Positions 49,096-61,273 of a stretch of 64,000 nucleotides of DNA are shown piece by piece. The notes under the pieces were generated by a model that was not told where the DNA came from, made no database searches, and saw only the letters and a list, made by a program, of their open reading frames with translations. Each line of letters starts with the position of its first letter. The stretch's first letter is position 1. This DNA comes from Mortierella alpina (lineage: Eukaryota; Mortierellomycota; Mortierellomycetes; Mortierellales; Mortierellaceae): NCBI GenBank assembly GCA_029449245.1, contig JANATF010000001.1, forward strand, positions 3,534,001-3,598,000, in the 5' to 3' direction. The translations under genes were made by a program, and so were the position numbers.

Positions 49096-51350
49096 ATGCT
49101 GTCGTCCATCTCACTCCACACGGCGCGACATGGCCAGAGGAGCCTTTGTCAAAGGAGTTTCACCCCAGGCTCTCAGGTCCTTGGCCACGGCATGCCCTGG
49201 TGGGCACTCTGCAGCAGAGCATCCAAGAGCATCCACCCTTCTCGCATGCCCAATCGACTGATCCACTCCACAGGAGCAACAGCAGGAGCAGCAGCAGCAG
49301 CGACACCCCAATCCACAGCAGCATTCCTCGCCAAGCATCCAGCCCTCCCAACCGCGATCCTACCCAAGCGTGGACTGACACTCTCCAAACTTGGGTTTGG
49401 TGCCTACAGAGTCAACCGCTCCCAACCCGCGCACCGTGCTGCGTTGATCAAGGCGATCCAAGCAGGCGTGAATGTGATCGACACAAGCTCACACTTTGGC
49501 CACGGAGATTCAGAATCCTTTATCGGGAACACCCTTGCGGATCTGTTCAAGCAGGGTACACTCCAACGCGAGGTACGATCCCCCCCACTCTCCGCGTTGG
49601 TCAATGATCCAATAACCCCCTCCCCCCCCCAAAAAAAAACTAATCAAAATGTCTTTTCGCGTCTTTGCAAAGTAGGACGTCGTGATCGTATCCAAGGCTG
49701 GATTCATCCTACCAACAACCACAGCAACAACAACAGCCACACCCTCGACCCCACTCCGCCCGGAAAACTCGATCCCGAGCGTCTACGCCCAGATCTCTGA
49801 ATCCTCGTTTCATTCCATCCACCCGTCCTACCTTCGAGATCAGATCACCGCCTCACTCGACCGCCTCGGTCTCCAGAAACTCGATATTTTCATGCTCAAC
49901 AACCCCGAACGGATGCTCGGCGACAAAAGGACCCCTGGAGGGTATGGCAAGACCCGACTTTACAAAGAGATTGCAGACGCCTTTGTGTACCTGGATCAGG
50001 AAGTGGCTCAGGGCAGGATCGGTGGCTATGGGATCTGTTCCAATGCGTTGCATATCCCCACCACAGAGGATCACTTGTCCCTCAAGGCGATTGTCAAGAC
50101 CCGAAACGACTTTGGTTGGAAACTGGAGAACTTTGTGGCGATTCAGACGCCCTTGAACTTGTTTGAACGGGATCTAGTCACGGACGTGTTCCCTGCAAAG
50201 TCGCTTGCCAGGGAGGCCAAGGTATGTGATACATGACCGTGAAGCACACTAACTTGCCTCTGGGAATCGGATCAGCCTGGACTAATGATGGACCTTTATC
50301 ATTAGGAATTTGATATCTTTGTGTTTACGAACCGTCCTCTGAATGCCATCGCAGCGGGTCAAATTGTCACCCTGGAGAACAAGGGCCAACATAACCGTCA
50401 AGGTAGGGTACCAAATACCAAAAAAAAAGGGTGGTTCGACGTTGTCTAGGATCACGACTCACCACTGCCTTACTGTAGAGACGTCCATGAAGCTATTGGA
50501 TACCTTGGATGTGGGCTTCACATCCTTGGCAGAGATGGAGCTAGATATCAAGGAGTTGAGTAAGGAAAAACGATATATACAGACCCACGAAAAGTGTTGA
50601 CATGCGTTGGGACTTGACAGGACACATATTCACACAGCCCCCCACATTGTTTTTTTTTGGCATTTGATCGATCCCAGTCGAAGAAGAGTCGATCGCTTTG
50701 AAGTTTGTCTGGAGTGAAGTCCTGTCCGAGAACCTGTCACGGCTCTCGTCCAACTACTTTGCAGCCAAACACTTTTTGGAACGTGAAGTCCTACCAGCCA
50801 TTGATCGGGATCTCAAGGCTCTAGAGGACAGTATCAAAGACCAACAGGATCAGGAGGACAAGGGAATAGTTCTCTCATGGATCGATCGCTATCGCAAGGT
50901 AAAAAAAAAAAAAAAAAAAGATAATGGCGGAAGAAATACATTACAGCTTTTTTTTTGCTCAAACTCACCCTTCGTACTCGCTCCTTTTAACCTCCAACGT
51001 TTTCCCCTCAGGAGGCAAAGATTCTGACGACCGACATTGCGTCCTTTTGTCAACTGGATTCCGACAAACGCAACGATGAACTCAACCTCGTGCTCGGACT
51101 CATCTGCAAGGACTTTGTGTCGGAGGTAGGACCCAACAAGGTAGAGCACAGCATTGGATCACCCCTTTCTACAAAATCGATCCAGTATTGTCTCGCGCAG
51201 GAGCATGTGGGATGCACCCTCGTCGGCATGCGTACTCCTGACTATGTTCAAGATGCGCTTGCTGCCGCTCACGCGAGCCATCGGTTAACGAAAAAGGATC
51301 TTGAGCTCATTGCTCAATGCCCGTTGCTTTTGACCATAAATGCCGAGTAG
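49096..51350 (+). CDS. Aldo/keto reductase family protein, probably mitochondrial
   Basis: Six exons close in phase: 49096-49572, 49676-50221, 50306-50402, 50479-50559, 50678-50898 and 51012-51350 (586 aa). The frame continues upstream to 48994, but only to a GTG, so I use the ATG at 49096. The first ~90 residues are rich in Arg, Ser, Ala and His with few acids, a likely mitochondrial presequence. AKR fold elements follow: LSKLGFGAYRV (strand 1), AGVNVIDTSSHFGHGDSE (catalytic Asp region; the usual Tyr position is occupied differently), IVSKAG (Lys), LDRLGLQKLDIFMLNNPE and RIGGYGICSNALH. The C-terminal extension is long compared with ordinary ~320-residue AKRs and is only partly recognisable (VGMRTPDYVQDALAAA resembles AKR ends). 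Substrate unknown; reductase activity is uncertain because of the altered active-site context. Confidence 0.85.
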
Positions 51351-51452
51351 CCAAAAAAAAAAAATGAAAACTGAAAACAACGAAGCAGTAGAGTCTGGGT
51401 GATCAAATTAGATATATCGCATTCCATTTTTAATGACTCCTGTGGTAATTGC

Positions 51453-53032
51453 CTACTTTCCAAAGCGCTGTTCGCACTTGGCATAGCGGTGTAGTGCCTG
51501 CAAGAACATGGTATACTGAGGGATAACGGCCTGATCCGGATGATGGCTAAGAAGGTTCATGAGGAGAAAAAAAAGCGTTAGCAGAGTGCCGCGGCCGTGC
51601 TTATAACCCAACTGTCGACAAAAAGTTCCGCATGCTTACAAAATCTCCGTGAGGCGAGTGTGCCAAGGCGGGTAACTACTCAGGTCCAGATCATCCTTCA
51701 AAATGATCATTAGCTCTGGCTCTGGAAGCTCGTCTAAGAGGTGAGCATTGCCGCATTTGATTAGAATATTTTTGCTGGGATTATGACAAGAGTCGTTTTG
51801 CAACAGGGGCGTTTTCTCTCTCATCTTACAAGTGAGCTCATTGTCCATAAAGTCCATGGTGATGTCCTCGCTCGTGATCTTGTTTTGCCGTGCAGCCTCT
51901 CCTAGAGTCCGAATGACACCTGCCAGGCGATCATGTCCATCTTGTTTTGAAAGAACGACAACATCCAGATCTATATAGAGTGTATGATCGTGGTCAAGGG
52001 CGATTCACAAATGTTAAAAAGGCAAAGAACAACCTCGACAGATCGATCCTTGGGCTCTCTCCCTTTCACATGATATAGATCTTGCTGCATGTTACCGAAT
52101 AGACGCCCTCCATGGAGGCTCTTACGCTGATCCAAAGGTTTCGAAATGCTCAGTCCCTCCTCTGGTGAGCTTAGGGTCCTGACCAACGCCACGGGCACGA
52201 TCTTCTCTTCCCTGTAAAAGTCTACGATCGAGTCTGTGATCCGGTCCTGCAACACTGCGACCAGTTCCGGGTGCAGTGCTATCAAAAGCAGAAAGGACGA
52301 GAAATGTTAGTACGCGTTGCCTTGTACTGGTCCGCTCCGACTTCAGGTCCATCCTTCTCAAATCATATGTCATACACCACCATTTTCATAAACGATAAAC
52401 CCAGCGCATCAACCATAAAATCTGAGCCTGCTTTTCATGTGTCACTTACGGTCCGTCCTCATGATGGAAAGACACTTGATCCCACTGGCAATGGCCCATT
52501 GTGCCAACTGAGCCACCTGTCCAGCCCACTCATCCTCCTCGCTCTCCGAGGAAGCGTCGCCAGCAGGCAACACCACAGCCAGGTGTTCGGGTATCTTGGT
52601 CATCTTATCCAACTCAAGGTCCTGCTTCAAAATCCGAACCAGTTCCGGTGCGACAGGGAAGAGGTGAGGCAGGAAAAAGACCTGGACAAGGGTCTTCATG
52701 GTCCGCGCACTGATTATGAGTTCAAGGCCGATATGAAGCAACGCAAAGAGGAGGAAATGGAATGGTTTGAACAGAATGTTGAGGATGCGGCTGCTCATCG
52801 GGGGAGGCTTGAGGACATAGGTCTCCTCTTCAATGATGACTCCTTCTGCAGTGGTGGTTCTGCGGCGGGTGAGGGGTTCGATGTAGGAATGTTCGGCCAG
52901 GAGGGCCTGCGTTGGTGTGGTGGGGATCGACGGTATAACCTCGGCTCCAGCGGTGGTCGAGTCGTGATCCTGTCTGGATGGCGAGCCTGCTCGTCTCCGC
53001 AGAGTTGCGGATGCCTCTTGAATCGAGGGCAT
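51453..53032 (-). CDS. NUS1: Nus1/NgBR-type cis-prenyltransferase subunit
   Basis: Five exons close in phase: 53032-52450, 52278-52126, 51970-51830, 51733-51640 and 51546-51453 (354 aa). Nus1 is the non-catalytic but essential partner of Rer2/Srt1 in dehydrodolichyl diphosphate synthase at the ER, supplying dolichol for glycosylation. After a Ser/Thr-rich N-terminus comes a hydrophobic segment (ILFKPFHFLLFALLHIGLELIIS, in pieces around residues 93-118). Then IPEHLAVVL and WAIASGIKCLSI are seen, and the C-terminal signature YPPWHTRLTEI followed by LHRYAKCEQRFGK. The terminal RxG motif (here RFG), which completes the active site of the catalytic partner, is present. The start at 53032 is used; the frame runs upstream into the 3' end region of the next gene. 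Confidence 0.93.
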
Positions 53033-53255
53033 GACTGGCTGCTTCGTTGTGTAAATGGCGAGTTGCTTCAGGAAGGATGTGCACGTAAAATGAGGATGTG
53101 GATGCGGCAAATAGGAATGGAAACAAGCTGGGAAAAAGTCAAAGGTCAAGGAGAGTAAGGGGCAAAAGTGGCCCTGAATCATTGAATGTGCCTCAGGGCA
53201 GTGGCTTTTTGGCATCTCATTCTCAAATTTATGGCACCATTTATGTAGGAGGAGA

Positions 53256-55245
53256 TTAGTGGCCAACACCACCTCCACCGCCTCCACCTCGGTAGGCATT
53301 CCGAGACTGTGCCGTGTCCTGTCGTCGAGCAACAGGCTGCCCAAAACGTGGCTGACTACTGTACATTGCCGCGCCTGATCCAGCCGCAGAACCAGGGCCG
53401 TATCCATGTCCCACCCCTACAGAGCTACTGTGATGACTCTCCAGTTCCGATCCATGCTGGGATTGGATCGGCGACGCCGGCCGTGGATGTCCACTGTTCT
53501 CGTACCGTCCTGCTGCTGGAGGCGTTTGACCAACATATGGGGAGCTGTTGTTCCTGCTCGAGGCGCCGTTATAGTAATTCCCTACGCTCCCTGGTCCTCC
53601 ATTGGGATAAGGATTGCCGCCATACATCTCCCGTGGCTGGCTTTGGACCTGGTGGGATTGATAATTGCCATAATGGCCATCGCTTGTGAATGCCGACTCT
53701 GCATATGGATCGATATTGCTCTTTTGTTTGCCCGGAGTCGCAGGTCTCAATGCGGGCGGTGACCTTGTTTGGTAGTAGTCATAGCCCTGTTGACCCGGCT
53801 GGTGTTGTTGCTGATGAGCCATGTTGCTATTATTATTACTATTAATGTTGTTGTTGTTGTTGTTGTATCCGCTTCCAGGAGGAGTTGCATATCCGTAATC
53901 TGAGCGCTGCTGCTGTTGCTGCTTCGGCTGTTGGGCATAACTGTACGCACTCCCGGGGGTCTGTGCATGATACTGCGTCGGGGTCTTTTTCTGCGCGTAA
54001 GGAGTGCGAGGTGTTCCAACGGCTGTGCTGGGCGACTCATCCAACATATCTACCTGCGGCAGGGTCGGCTGCTGCAGGTTCGTCATTACACCATCCCTGC
54101 CATTCTTTCCTGCTTCGTCTGCTGCCCTGGTCCTTGACTTTTTGCGAATCAACTCGTCAATTCTGGGAGGGAGATAAAAAATAGTCAGAAATCAGGGGGT
54201 GCTTCCCGAAAGTCGTGCCAAGGTAAGTGACACATCCTATGATCCTTCCCGCGACGGGTGTCAGATGGTTGAGAGCACGGGAGGAGAAGGGGTTTAACTC
54301 TTACCTCTTGTCGATCTTGTGGCAGCAGTACTCCTTCAGGTTGCCCTGAATATGGCTGACCAAGGGAATGTACAGGATCACGGCGATGATAAGCATCAGC
54401 AGCGACAAAGCAAACATAAATACTGTGAAGATCATGGCCCCAAGCGCAATCTTCTTGTAAATATACTGGTTGCCTTGACCTATAATAACGTCCCACTGAA
54501 AGAACGACGAGTTGAAGTGTTCGCGGAATGTCTGATACAGAATTGTGCCGTTGATGACCTGACGCGGTGCATCTGCCAATATGAGCCGCTTCCAGTCTAT
54601 CAATGGAATGACCCAAAGCAAATCAAGGGATGCGTTAGCGATTGTGCACCGCCGTCGCCTTCTTTTTGCGCCTCCATCTTGCCTCGTCCATTCGTTACTG
54701 AACGACAAAATCAAACTGCTGGTGTCCCTTGGTTCGCGCAGCATGGTATACTCACTTCGAAACGTGAAAAAGCAAAAGAAGGCCACCTCGTCGACCGTCT
54801 TTTTAGAGTTGTTGATCTGCGCAAAGAAGCAAAAATGCGGGTAGGACCTCACAGTGTAGTAGCGACTCGCAATCAAGGAGGTGAACGCATACGAGATATC
54901 CCGTGAGATGACGATGGCCCTCGCACGGCGTATCTCGAGGCCCAAGAGCAGGAAGCCCAGAAGAATGCACCCAGCAAAGAGCCACTTGTACACCTCGAAC
55001 GGCAGCTTGCCAAACAACTCCAGCTGTACTCCTGTCTTTGGCACGAACGAGTTCACGTTCGAATTGGCGAGTAAATTGGCAGCGGTAAAGATATCTGAAC
55101 AGTAGACGAGAATCCCGCGGATGATGGCTGCAAAGACAAGCGAGTACGTGAACTGGCGCCAGCAAGAGTTGTCCACAAAGTCGTCTACATTGATGAAATC
55201 AAACTTGTGGTCCTGCACATACTCTCGCTTCCAGTGGGCGCCCAT
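53256..55245 (-). CDS. KCH-family (Kch1/Prm6-like) fungal potassium transporter with Q/N-rich tail
   Basis: Three exons close in phase: 55245-54756, 54596-54305 and 54162-53256 (562 aa). The N-terminal ~265 residues match the fungal KCH family: FDFINVDDFVDNSCW at the start, four hydrophobic segments (about 31-52, 84-105, 151-164 and 212-245), the conserved NSKK...FFCFFTF block, ADAPRQVINGTILY and EYCCHKIDKR. Yeast Kch1 and Prm6 promote K+ influx during pheromone and calcium signalling at the plasma membrane. The last ~290 residues are not part of the family core. They contain Gln runs, an Asn-rich stretch, Ser/Pro/Tyr-rich sequence and a final Gly run, and are probably disordered. Nus1 starts 223 nt past its stop. 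Confidence 0.88.
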
Positions 55246-55582
55246 TGTGTTTTCCCCTGGTCTTTTGACTAGATGGAAGGGGGTGAGGGTTTGCTCACAC
55301 TGCGAAACTTAATGATGCACAGACACTTTTGCACGGACAAAGTCGGTGCTCTGGAAAGGAATGAGCAGGCGAGAGCCCTGAGGATGAAATAAAATGCCAA
55401 AGAGTTACAATTTCAAAATGTGAGCAGCTTTGTCATTGAGTCTAGTAATGCATGAATCAGCAGTGCATAGACAGACAGGCGTATGTATGTAAGGGGGGAG
55501 GAGGAGACAAGGACGCAGACGAAAAGGAACACAAAAACGTACCTTGGGCAGAAAGGAGGCAGGGAAAAGCAGGCTGGCTGGT

Positions 55583-55613
<31 letters not shown>
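55583..55613. repeat. AGGC tetranucleotide repeat
   Basis: Nearly eight exact tandem AGGC units, about 340 nt upstream of the KCH start codon. Confidence 0.9.
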
Positions 55614-56110
55614 TCCAGTAGGTCAGCAGAGTGCAGGGCTGCAGTGGGAAAAAGGAGATGCTGTCTGCGGGGGGTATGTGAGGTGAGGTGAGGTGAGATG
55701 CGGTATGGGAGACGAAGGGTAGAAGGGCGAAGGGGAGGAGAACAAGCAAGGAACGAGGGTATGTATGTCTCTTGTGCGTCTGTCCGCTCTGTCTGTCTGC
55801 TTTACAACAACACGACCACCAGAAAGGGAGAGCCAGGAACCGGGTTCGACTCAGCGGTGCAGAGACAAGAAGAGTCCAAAGGGAATGGGAGGGAATGAGA
55901 AGGAAACGAGGAGTGCGGGACCGAGGGAGGATGCGTGCAGCTGCCTGAGAGTGTGTGTGGGCGAGAGTGGACAGAGCGAGAAGCAGGGAGACAGTGCGTG
56001 CGGGTGTGAGGAAAGAGAGAACAGAGAGACGAGAGAAAGAACGAGCAGAGAGTAGAAACGAAAAGAGGCGCAAACAACAAAAACGGGGCCACGGGCAAAA
56101 AGGTTCTCTC

Positions 56111-56135
56111 TTTTTTTTTTTTTTTTTTTTTTTTT
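56111..56135. repeat. Poly-T tract of 25 nt
   Basis: The longest homopolymer in the window. Its length in the assembly may be unreliable. Confidence 0.9.
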
Positions 56136-56615
56136 CCTTCCTCTCTCCTGGTTAGGTTAGACTTAGACCTGAGCCTTGTTGAACCTCCATACACATGGCT
56201 GGCCCTCGTCATCATTATCGCTCAACGGCCACAGTCCATGTATACAGTGCCCATCTCCTGCAACTTCCTTCTTGCCGTGCTGTTTGCAGGCACCAACACG
56301 CGCCCTCTACGCCGCGCAGAAGGACACGGCACAGACAGACCTCATTCCAGTGTCCAGGCACGCACCCAATCCATAAACACTTTTTAGGTTTCAGGCCTCG
56401 AGCTGTGATGGGCTGTGCTACGAGGGAGAGACAAAACACGAGGAACACTGGTCTCGCTTGGCTCGTGGACTGGCAAGAAACATTTACACAGACGAGGGAT
56501 GTGAGCGAACGAAAGAGTGCAACGAATGAACGAATGAATGAATGTGAATATGAATGAATGTCTATGTGTCTAATGAGTATGCATATATGTAAGTGTGTTG
56601 GGTGTCTCATCAAAC

Positions 56616-59600
56616 TCACAAAGACAACCTCCTGCTCCGACGATGACGCTGCCCGTGTCTTGCAGATCCGCCCTCTGTCTTCGCAGCATCCTCAACTTCC
56701 ATCAAACCTTCTTTCTCGTCTGCGTCACCATCCGCCTTCGCCTCTCTGGCGTCTCGCGCCTCCTGGCGTTCACGCTGCTTCTGTAACCTCTTGTTCTCTG
56801 CCTGCTTCAGAGCCATCTCAATCAGAGTCTCGCATCTGGCCTTGCGTTTCGTCGCCTCGCTCTCAATACCACCCTGAATCACATTCGTGAATCGTTGACT
56901 AGCATCAAGAGACAAAACAATATACATAGCCCGTTAGTAACACATATATCAAACAGTTTAACCCCCTCCCCTGGAATCTAAAGCGCGTGATTCTTGCCCT
57001 AATCCCTTTTACCTCAGCCAAAGATAGAGCATGATAATGCGATGTGCCGACTCGAGAGGTCGTAATTCCAGCTTCGATTCCATCTTTGAACCCTCTGCTG
57101 GTAGAGTGACAACGTCGTCGATCGTCAATGGCTTGCTGTTGCTGACCGCTCGAGCCATTTTGACTGCGGCCTCAACGACGATGGGGTTACGGACTTGAAT
57201 AGGTGCAGAGATAAACGGTATGCGCTCGCGAACTGGCATCTTGATCTTGTCCAGAATCTCAGCAGCAGACTATTGCAATTGCAACACAGCAGTTTTCGAA
57301 AGTTAGCGTTGCCGTACGTACGTTCCTTGCTCATGCAAGAATATGACCCTCGCACTAGTCCTCGTAACTTACAATCATGTTGCGCAGCAGACCAGGGAAG
57401 AACAGATCCGAGTTCCGAGACATACGATCGAACATCTTGAGCACGTAAGAGAACGGCGCGCCAGGCATCTGGGCAGCGAATTGCTCAATCATCTCCGCTG
57501 TTGGCTGAATGCCCGCGCGCTAGCCGCCAATAAAAGTACCATATATAAAAAAGATTAGTGACTATACCACGTCTCCAATACAATACATCCCATGTCGGCC
57601 TAGATGCATCCACCGTCCAGAGGCGTACCTCAATCTCGGTCATGGGGGCAGCCAGAGCTCGCTTGAGCGTAGGGATATCGCTTTGAACCAGCGTGGTGGC
57701 CTGTCCAACGGCGTAATCAGTCCCAAACCGACCGGCACGTCCTGCAATCTGCTTGATCTGCGTGAGACTAAGTGTCCGTACCACTGTTCCATCAAACTTT
57801 TCAACCGCCTCAAAGATAATGCGTCGAATATTCCTGAGTCGCGTCAAAATGAAATGAACAAAAAGATCAGTACGAGCCTGAAAATAAGTCTATGGTAGGA
57901 TCCAATAGATGACTTACAGGTTCAGTCCCATTCCAATGGCATCACTGGCAACGAGCACATCATATCCACTCTTGGGATCATTGAAGAGCTTGGCCTGAAG
58001 CGATCGACTCTCTGGTGGTAGACTTCCATAGGCAACCGCACAGCGAAGTCCTGTCTCAGCTTCAATAGCCTTCTTGAGCAGGAAGATGTTCTTTCGTGAG
58101 AAGGTCACGACACAGTCTCCCTTCTGGATCTTGTCCAGCCCTCCATAGATACTCTCGTCCTGGACCTCCAATTTGCTCAGTCGATCATAACGGTGGACTT
58201 CTACTTCCTCGTTCGTCAATGCGCAAATATTCTTGACCAAGTTCACCACTGTCGGCTCTCCACAGAGATGAATTTCCTTAGCTGGCAAACTAAGCAGAGC
58301 GTGTGTCCATGCCCAGCCACGGTCTGGATCTGCCAACATCTGAATCTCATCCACAACAGCGACGTCGATCTTCCTGTTGAGATCCACCATCTCGATCGTG
58401 CATGATACCACTTTAGCAGACTTTGGCTCTGGTTCTCCATTGACATTGAACACTCCAAAGCGCCTCTCTTCTCCTGTGACAAGATTGCAGGGTGTTCCTG
58501 CGCTGTTCATCCTCTCGTAGACTTCGTGTGCCAAAAGCCGCAATGGTGACAGATACGCTCCCGATTCTGCTGCCTGAAGTTGCATCAACGCATTGTACGT
58601 CTTTCCCGAGTTTGTTGGTCCAACGTGCATGATGATTTTTCTATCACAGTTCAGTAGTGAAGGATGCAAAGGAGCATATGTTAGAGAGGTTCGTGCTTCG
58701 CTCATCCTTTGTGATCAGTTGTGAGGAAGATGGGAGGAGCCTCTTCTTTTTTTACCTCTTCATCAAACGAGCTGTGGGGTACCACTCTGAAGGGTATCGC
58801 ATGTCTGCGATTTCACGCATCCTCGAGAGTCTAAACAGTGTCTCTTGTGGAAAGTTGTTCTCGCAGTGGGTGAAGAAGGCGTCCCAAAGCTCCTTATCCA
58901 GCTTCTTTGTGATAGCCTCCTCCCGCGTAAGTCCCATGGACTTGAACGTCATGCCAGGCTCAAGCGAGCGTGTAGCCATAGCTCCGATCGCTTTTTTGCT
59001 GACCTCAGATATCTCGCCTCGAAGTGCTCGGCTGGAGAAGCTCTGCACCAGCTCTGCAGCCTGATCTCTTGGTGTTCCCAATGTTTCCAAGTGCTGCTGC
59101 ATCCCGTTGGGCAACTTGAACCGTTCAAGCGCATTCTTCAAGGCTAATACACCAAAGCAAAAAAGAACAATAGAAGGGATAGTGAGAGAGAAAGAGAGCG
59201 AGAGAGAGTTGTGTCAGTGAAGAGTGCTGGCTATACGAGGGGTGAGGTGAGTGTATGCTGAAAGGACAGCCGGGTACCTGCTGTCTCCCATTGGGCTGTA
59301 AATTCTTTTCCGCCAAAGGTCTTGCCACCAAAGGCTTTTCCATATCGCTCCGATCCGTACGAGGACGAGTTGTAACTAGGCTCTTGGTCCCATCTCCTGG
59401 GTGTCGATGGCCGTGTCGAGGCAGCTGCGTGTCGAAGCCGACATTGGACGGTTGGGCCTGTGGCTCTGTAAGCGACATTCCTGCTCGAGCTAGTTGCGCC
59501 ATGCCGATAGAGACCTGAGCGTGCGACTGTCGAGAGGGAGCAGGCTCTGGCCACGAGGAGCGAGGGTGCGGTGCAAGCGGCGGGCGTCCTTGCGACTGCG

Positions 59601-59620
59601 AAGGACAGCATTCCCGGCAT
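56616..59620 (-). CDS. SUV3: Suv3, mitochondrial ATP-dependent RNA helicase
   Basis: Seven exons close in phase: 59620-59278, 59143-58756, 58640-57918, 57833-57629, 57519-57373, 57269-57013 and 56898-56616 (781 aa). Suv3 unwinds RNA for the mitochondrial degradosome. The start MPGMLSFAVARTPAACTAPS is an acid-free presequence, followed by a Gly/Ser-rich spacer. Helicase motifs: Walker A GPTNSGKT (~251-258), VVDEIQ (Walker B, DEIQ form), SDAIGMGLNLNIRRIIFE, and motif VI QIAGRAGRFG. The C-terminal SUV3 domain contains FPGLLRNMI and YLWLSQRF. The last ~90 residues are basic and charged (KRLQKQRERQEARDAREAK), perhaps RNA-binding. It is divergent from the M20 peptidase gene. Confidence 0.97.
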
Positions 59621-59884
59621 GAGGTGCAGCTGGCGAGGTGGTGTGTAGTGGAGAGGCTGGAGAGATGTGGACAGAGACGGAGACTGAGATTGGAGAATTG
59701 AGATTCGCCCATGCAGATCAGCCCAATGGCATATTTACGACCGCATAAGGGCAATTTGCACGTCCCTGCGCAGTCACGTCGACCTCCGCCTTCGGCGTTC
59801 TGGTACAAGACTAACCCTCTTTTTGTAACTCTCTCTCTCTCCTCATCACCATTTTCACACGCGTCTCTTCAGCTCAGCCCAGTC
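59621..59884. promoter_or_regulatory. Divergent promoter of SUV3 and the M20 peptidase
   Basis: The start codons are 264 nt apart on opposite strands, so both promoters and leaders must share this interval. A CT-rich leader precedes the plus-strand ATG. Confidence 0.6.
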
Positions 59885-61273
59885 ATGACCTCCAAGGAAT
59901 CCGCCCAAGAGCTCCTCGCCTTCCACAAGGCCCTTGTCTCCATCTCTTGCATCACCGAGAACGAATCCCCATGCACCGAATACCTCCAGGCACATCTCAC
60001 AAAACTCGGCTACACCGTCGAGCTCCAAAAGATCGCTCCCGGCCGTGAGAACGTACTGGCTTATCTCGGCAAAGGTCGCAACCCCAAGGTGCTCTTCAAC
60101 ACCCACATCGACGTTGTCCCCCCCTACATCGAGTACCGCGAAGACGACGAGAACGTCTACGGCCGCGGTTCCAGCGATGCCAAGGGCTCCATGGCCGCTC
60201 AGGTTCAGGCGGTCGAGGAACTGAGAAGGGAGGGCAAGGTCGCAGAAGGAGACATCGGGTTCTTGTTTGTCGTTGGTGAAGAAGTCGATCATATCGGCAT
60301 GGTTGTAAAGTCACCGTCGTCGTCGTCGTCGTCGTCGTCATCGTGTTTCTCTGGCCTGTATACCATAGCTGAGTCTGACAAATTATACTTTTTCATCATG
60401 CAGAAAGCGAACGATCTAGGATTGACCCCCGATTATCTCATTGTCGGAGAGCCAACAGAGTCCAGGCTGGCTCTCGGACACAAGGGTGTCCTGCGCCTCA
60501 ACATTAGCATCGAGGGAAAAGCAGGTAGCTCGTCGCGCGTTGACTTGGTCATGGATCTTTATTTTTTTTTCTCACAGGAGATGGACTTCTCACGCTTAGA
60601 CTCACACTTCTAAACTTCTCATCCATGTAGCGCACAGCGGTTATCCCGAACTTGGAATCAGTGCCAACGACAAGCTGATCGATCTCTTGTCCAAGCTCAA
60701 GGCCCTGGTATGCGTAACATCTCTTCAAGTGCCAGTTGGGTGTGTCTGGGTGCCATCATCTTGTTAATGATCCCATCCGCACAAGTTTGTATGACTCACA
60801 GAGATCTTTTTCATCTCCTCCACCTTCCCCAGGATCTTCCCGAAGACAGCTACTTTGGAAAGACGACCATGAACATTGGCATGATCCGTGGTGGCCTCGC
60901 CGCCAACATCGTACCAGCCTTTGCAACCGCCGGCATCTCTTTCCGCATCGCGACCTCGACCAAAGACGTTCTTGCTTTGGTGGACAAAGTGATCCCTCAG
61001 GAACAGCAGCTCAAGGATAAGATCACGATTGAACGAGTCACCTGTTGGGAACCTGTCCGGTGTCACTCTGTTCCTGGGTTTGAGACCTTTGTCGCCAACT
61101 ACTTTACAGACATCCCCTCGTTCCTGACCGCGAAGCATTCATTGCTGTTCGGACCCGGTAGTATCCTGTGCGCCCATGCTCCTCATGAGTACATCAACAA
61201 GAAGGAGTTGATTGCGGCGGTTGGTAGCTACAAGGACATTGTTCTCAAGTTGTTTGCAGAGTCGCGAAACTAG
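59885..61273 (+). CDS. M20 metallopeptidase, acetylornithine deacetylase (ArgE/DapE)-like
   Basis: Four exons close in phase: 59885-60304, 60404-60524, 60631-60707 and 60833-61273 (352 aa). M20 enzymes use two Zn ions to hydrolyse an amide bond. The ligands are recognisable: His74 and Asp76 in NTHIDVVPP, Asp98 in GRGSSDAKGS, the Glu pair 132-133 in VVGEEVDH, and Glu in VGEPTES, plus a histidine late in CAHAPHEYI. The dimerisation-domain motif AAHSGYPELGISA is split by intron 2. The length fits ArgE-type enzymes. The substrate cannot be read from sequence: acetylornithine, succinyl-diaminopimelate or dipeptides are all possible. For intron 1 either GTTGTA or GTAAAG can serve as donor; I used GTAAAG (ends IGMV). 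That intron carries a CGT triplet repeat. Confidence 0.92.
60315..60339. repeat. CGT triplet repeat within an intron
   Basis: About eight CGT units inside intron 1 of the M20 peptidase gene. The repeat is readable in frame as serine if the intron were retained. Confidence 0.85.

Larger units (their letters stand above)
55246..56615. other. Intergenic region with simple repeats
   Basis: About 1.4 kb without a supported gene. It includes the KCH leader (GA-rich on plus), an AGGC repeat, AGGTG units near 55676-55696, a 25-nt T run, and the 3' end of the Suv3 gene. Confidence 0.55.

Noticed and set aside
53033-53407. Upstream extension of the Nus1 frame
   Set aside because: It would overlap the 3' end of the KCH gene on the same strand, and the ATG at 53032 gives a normal Nus1.
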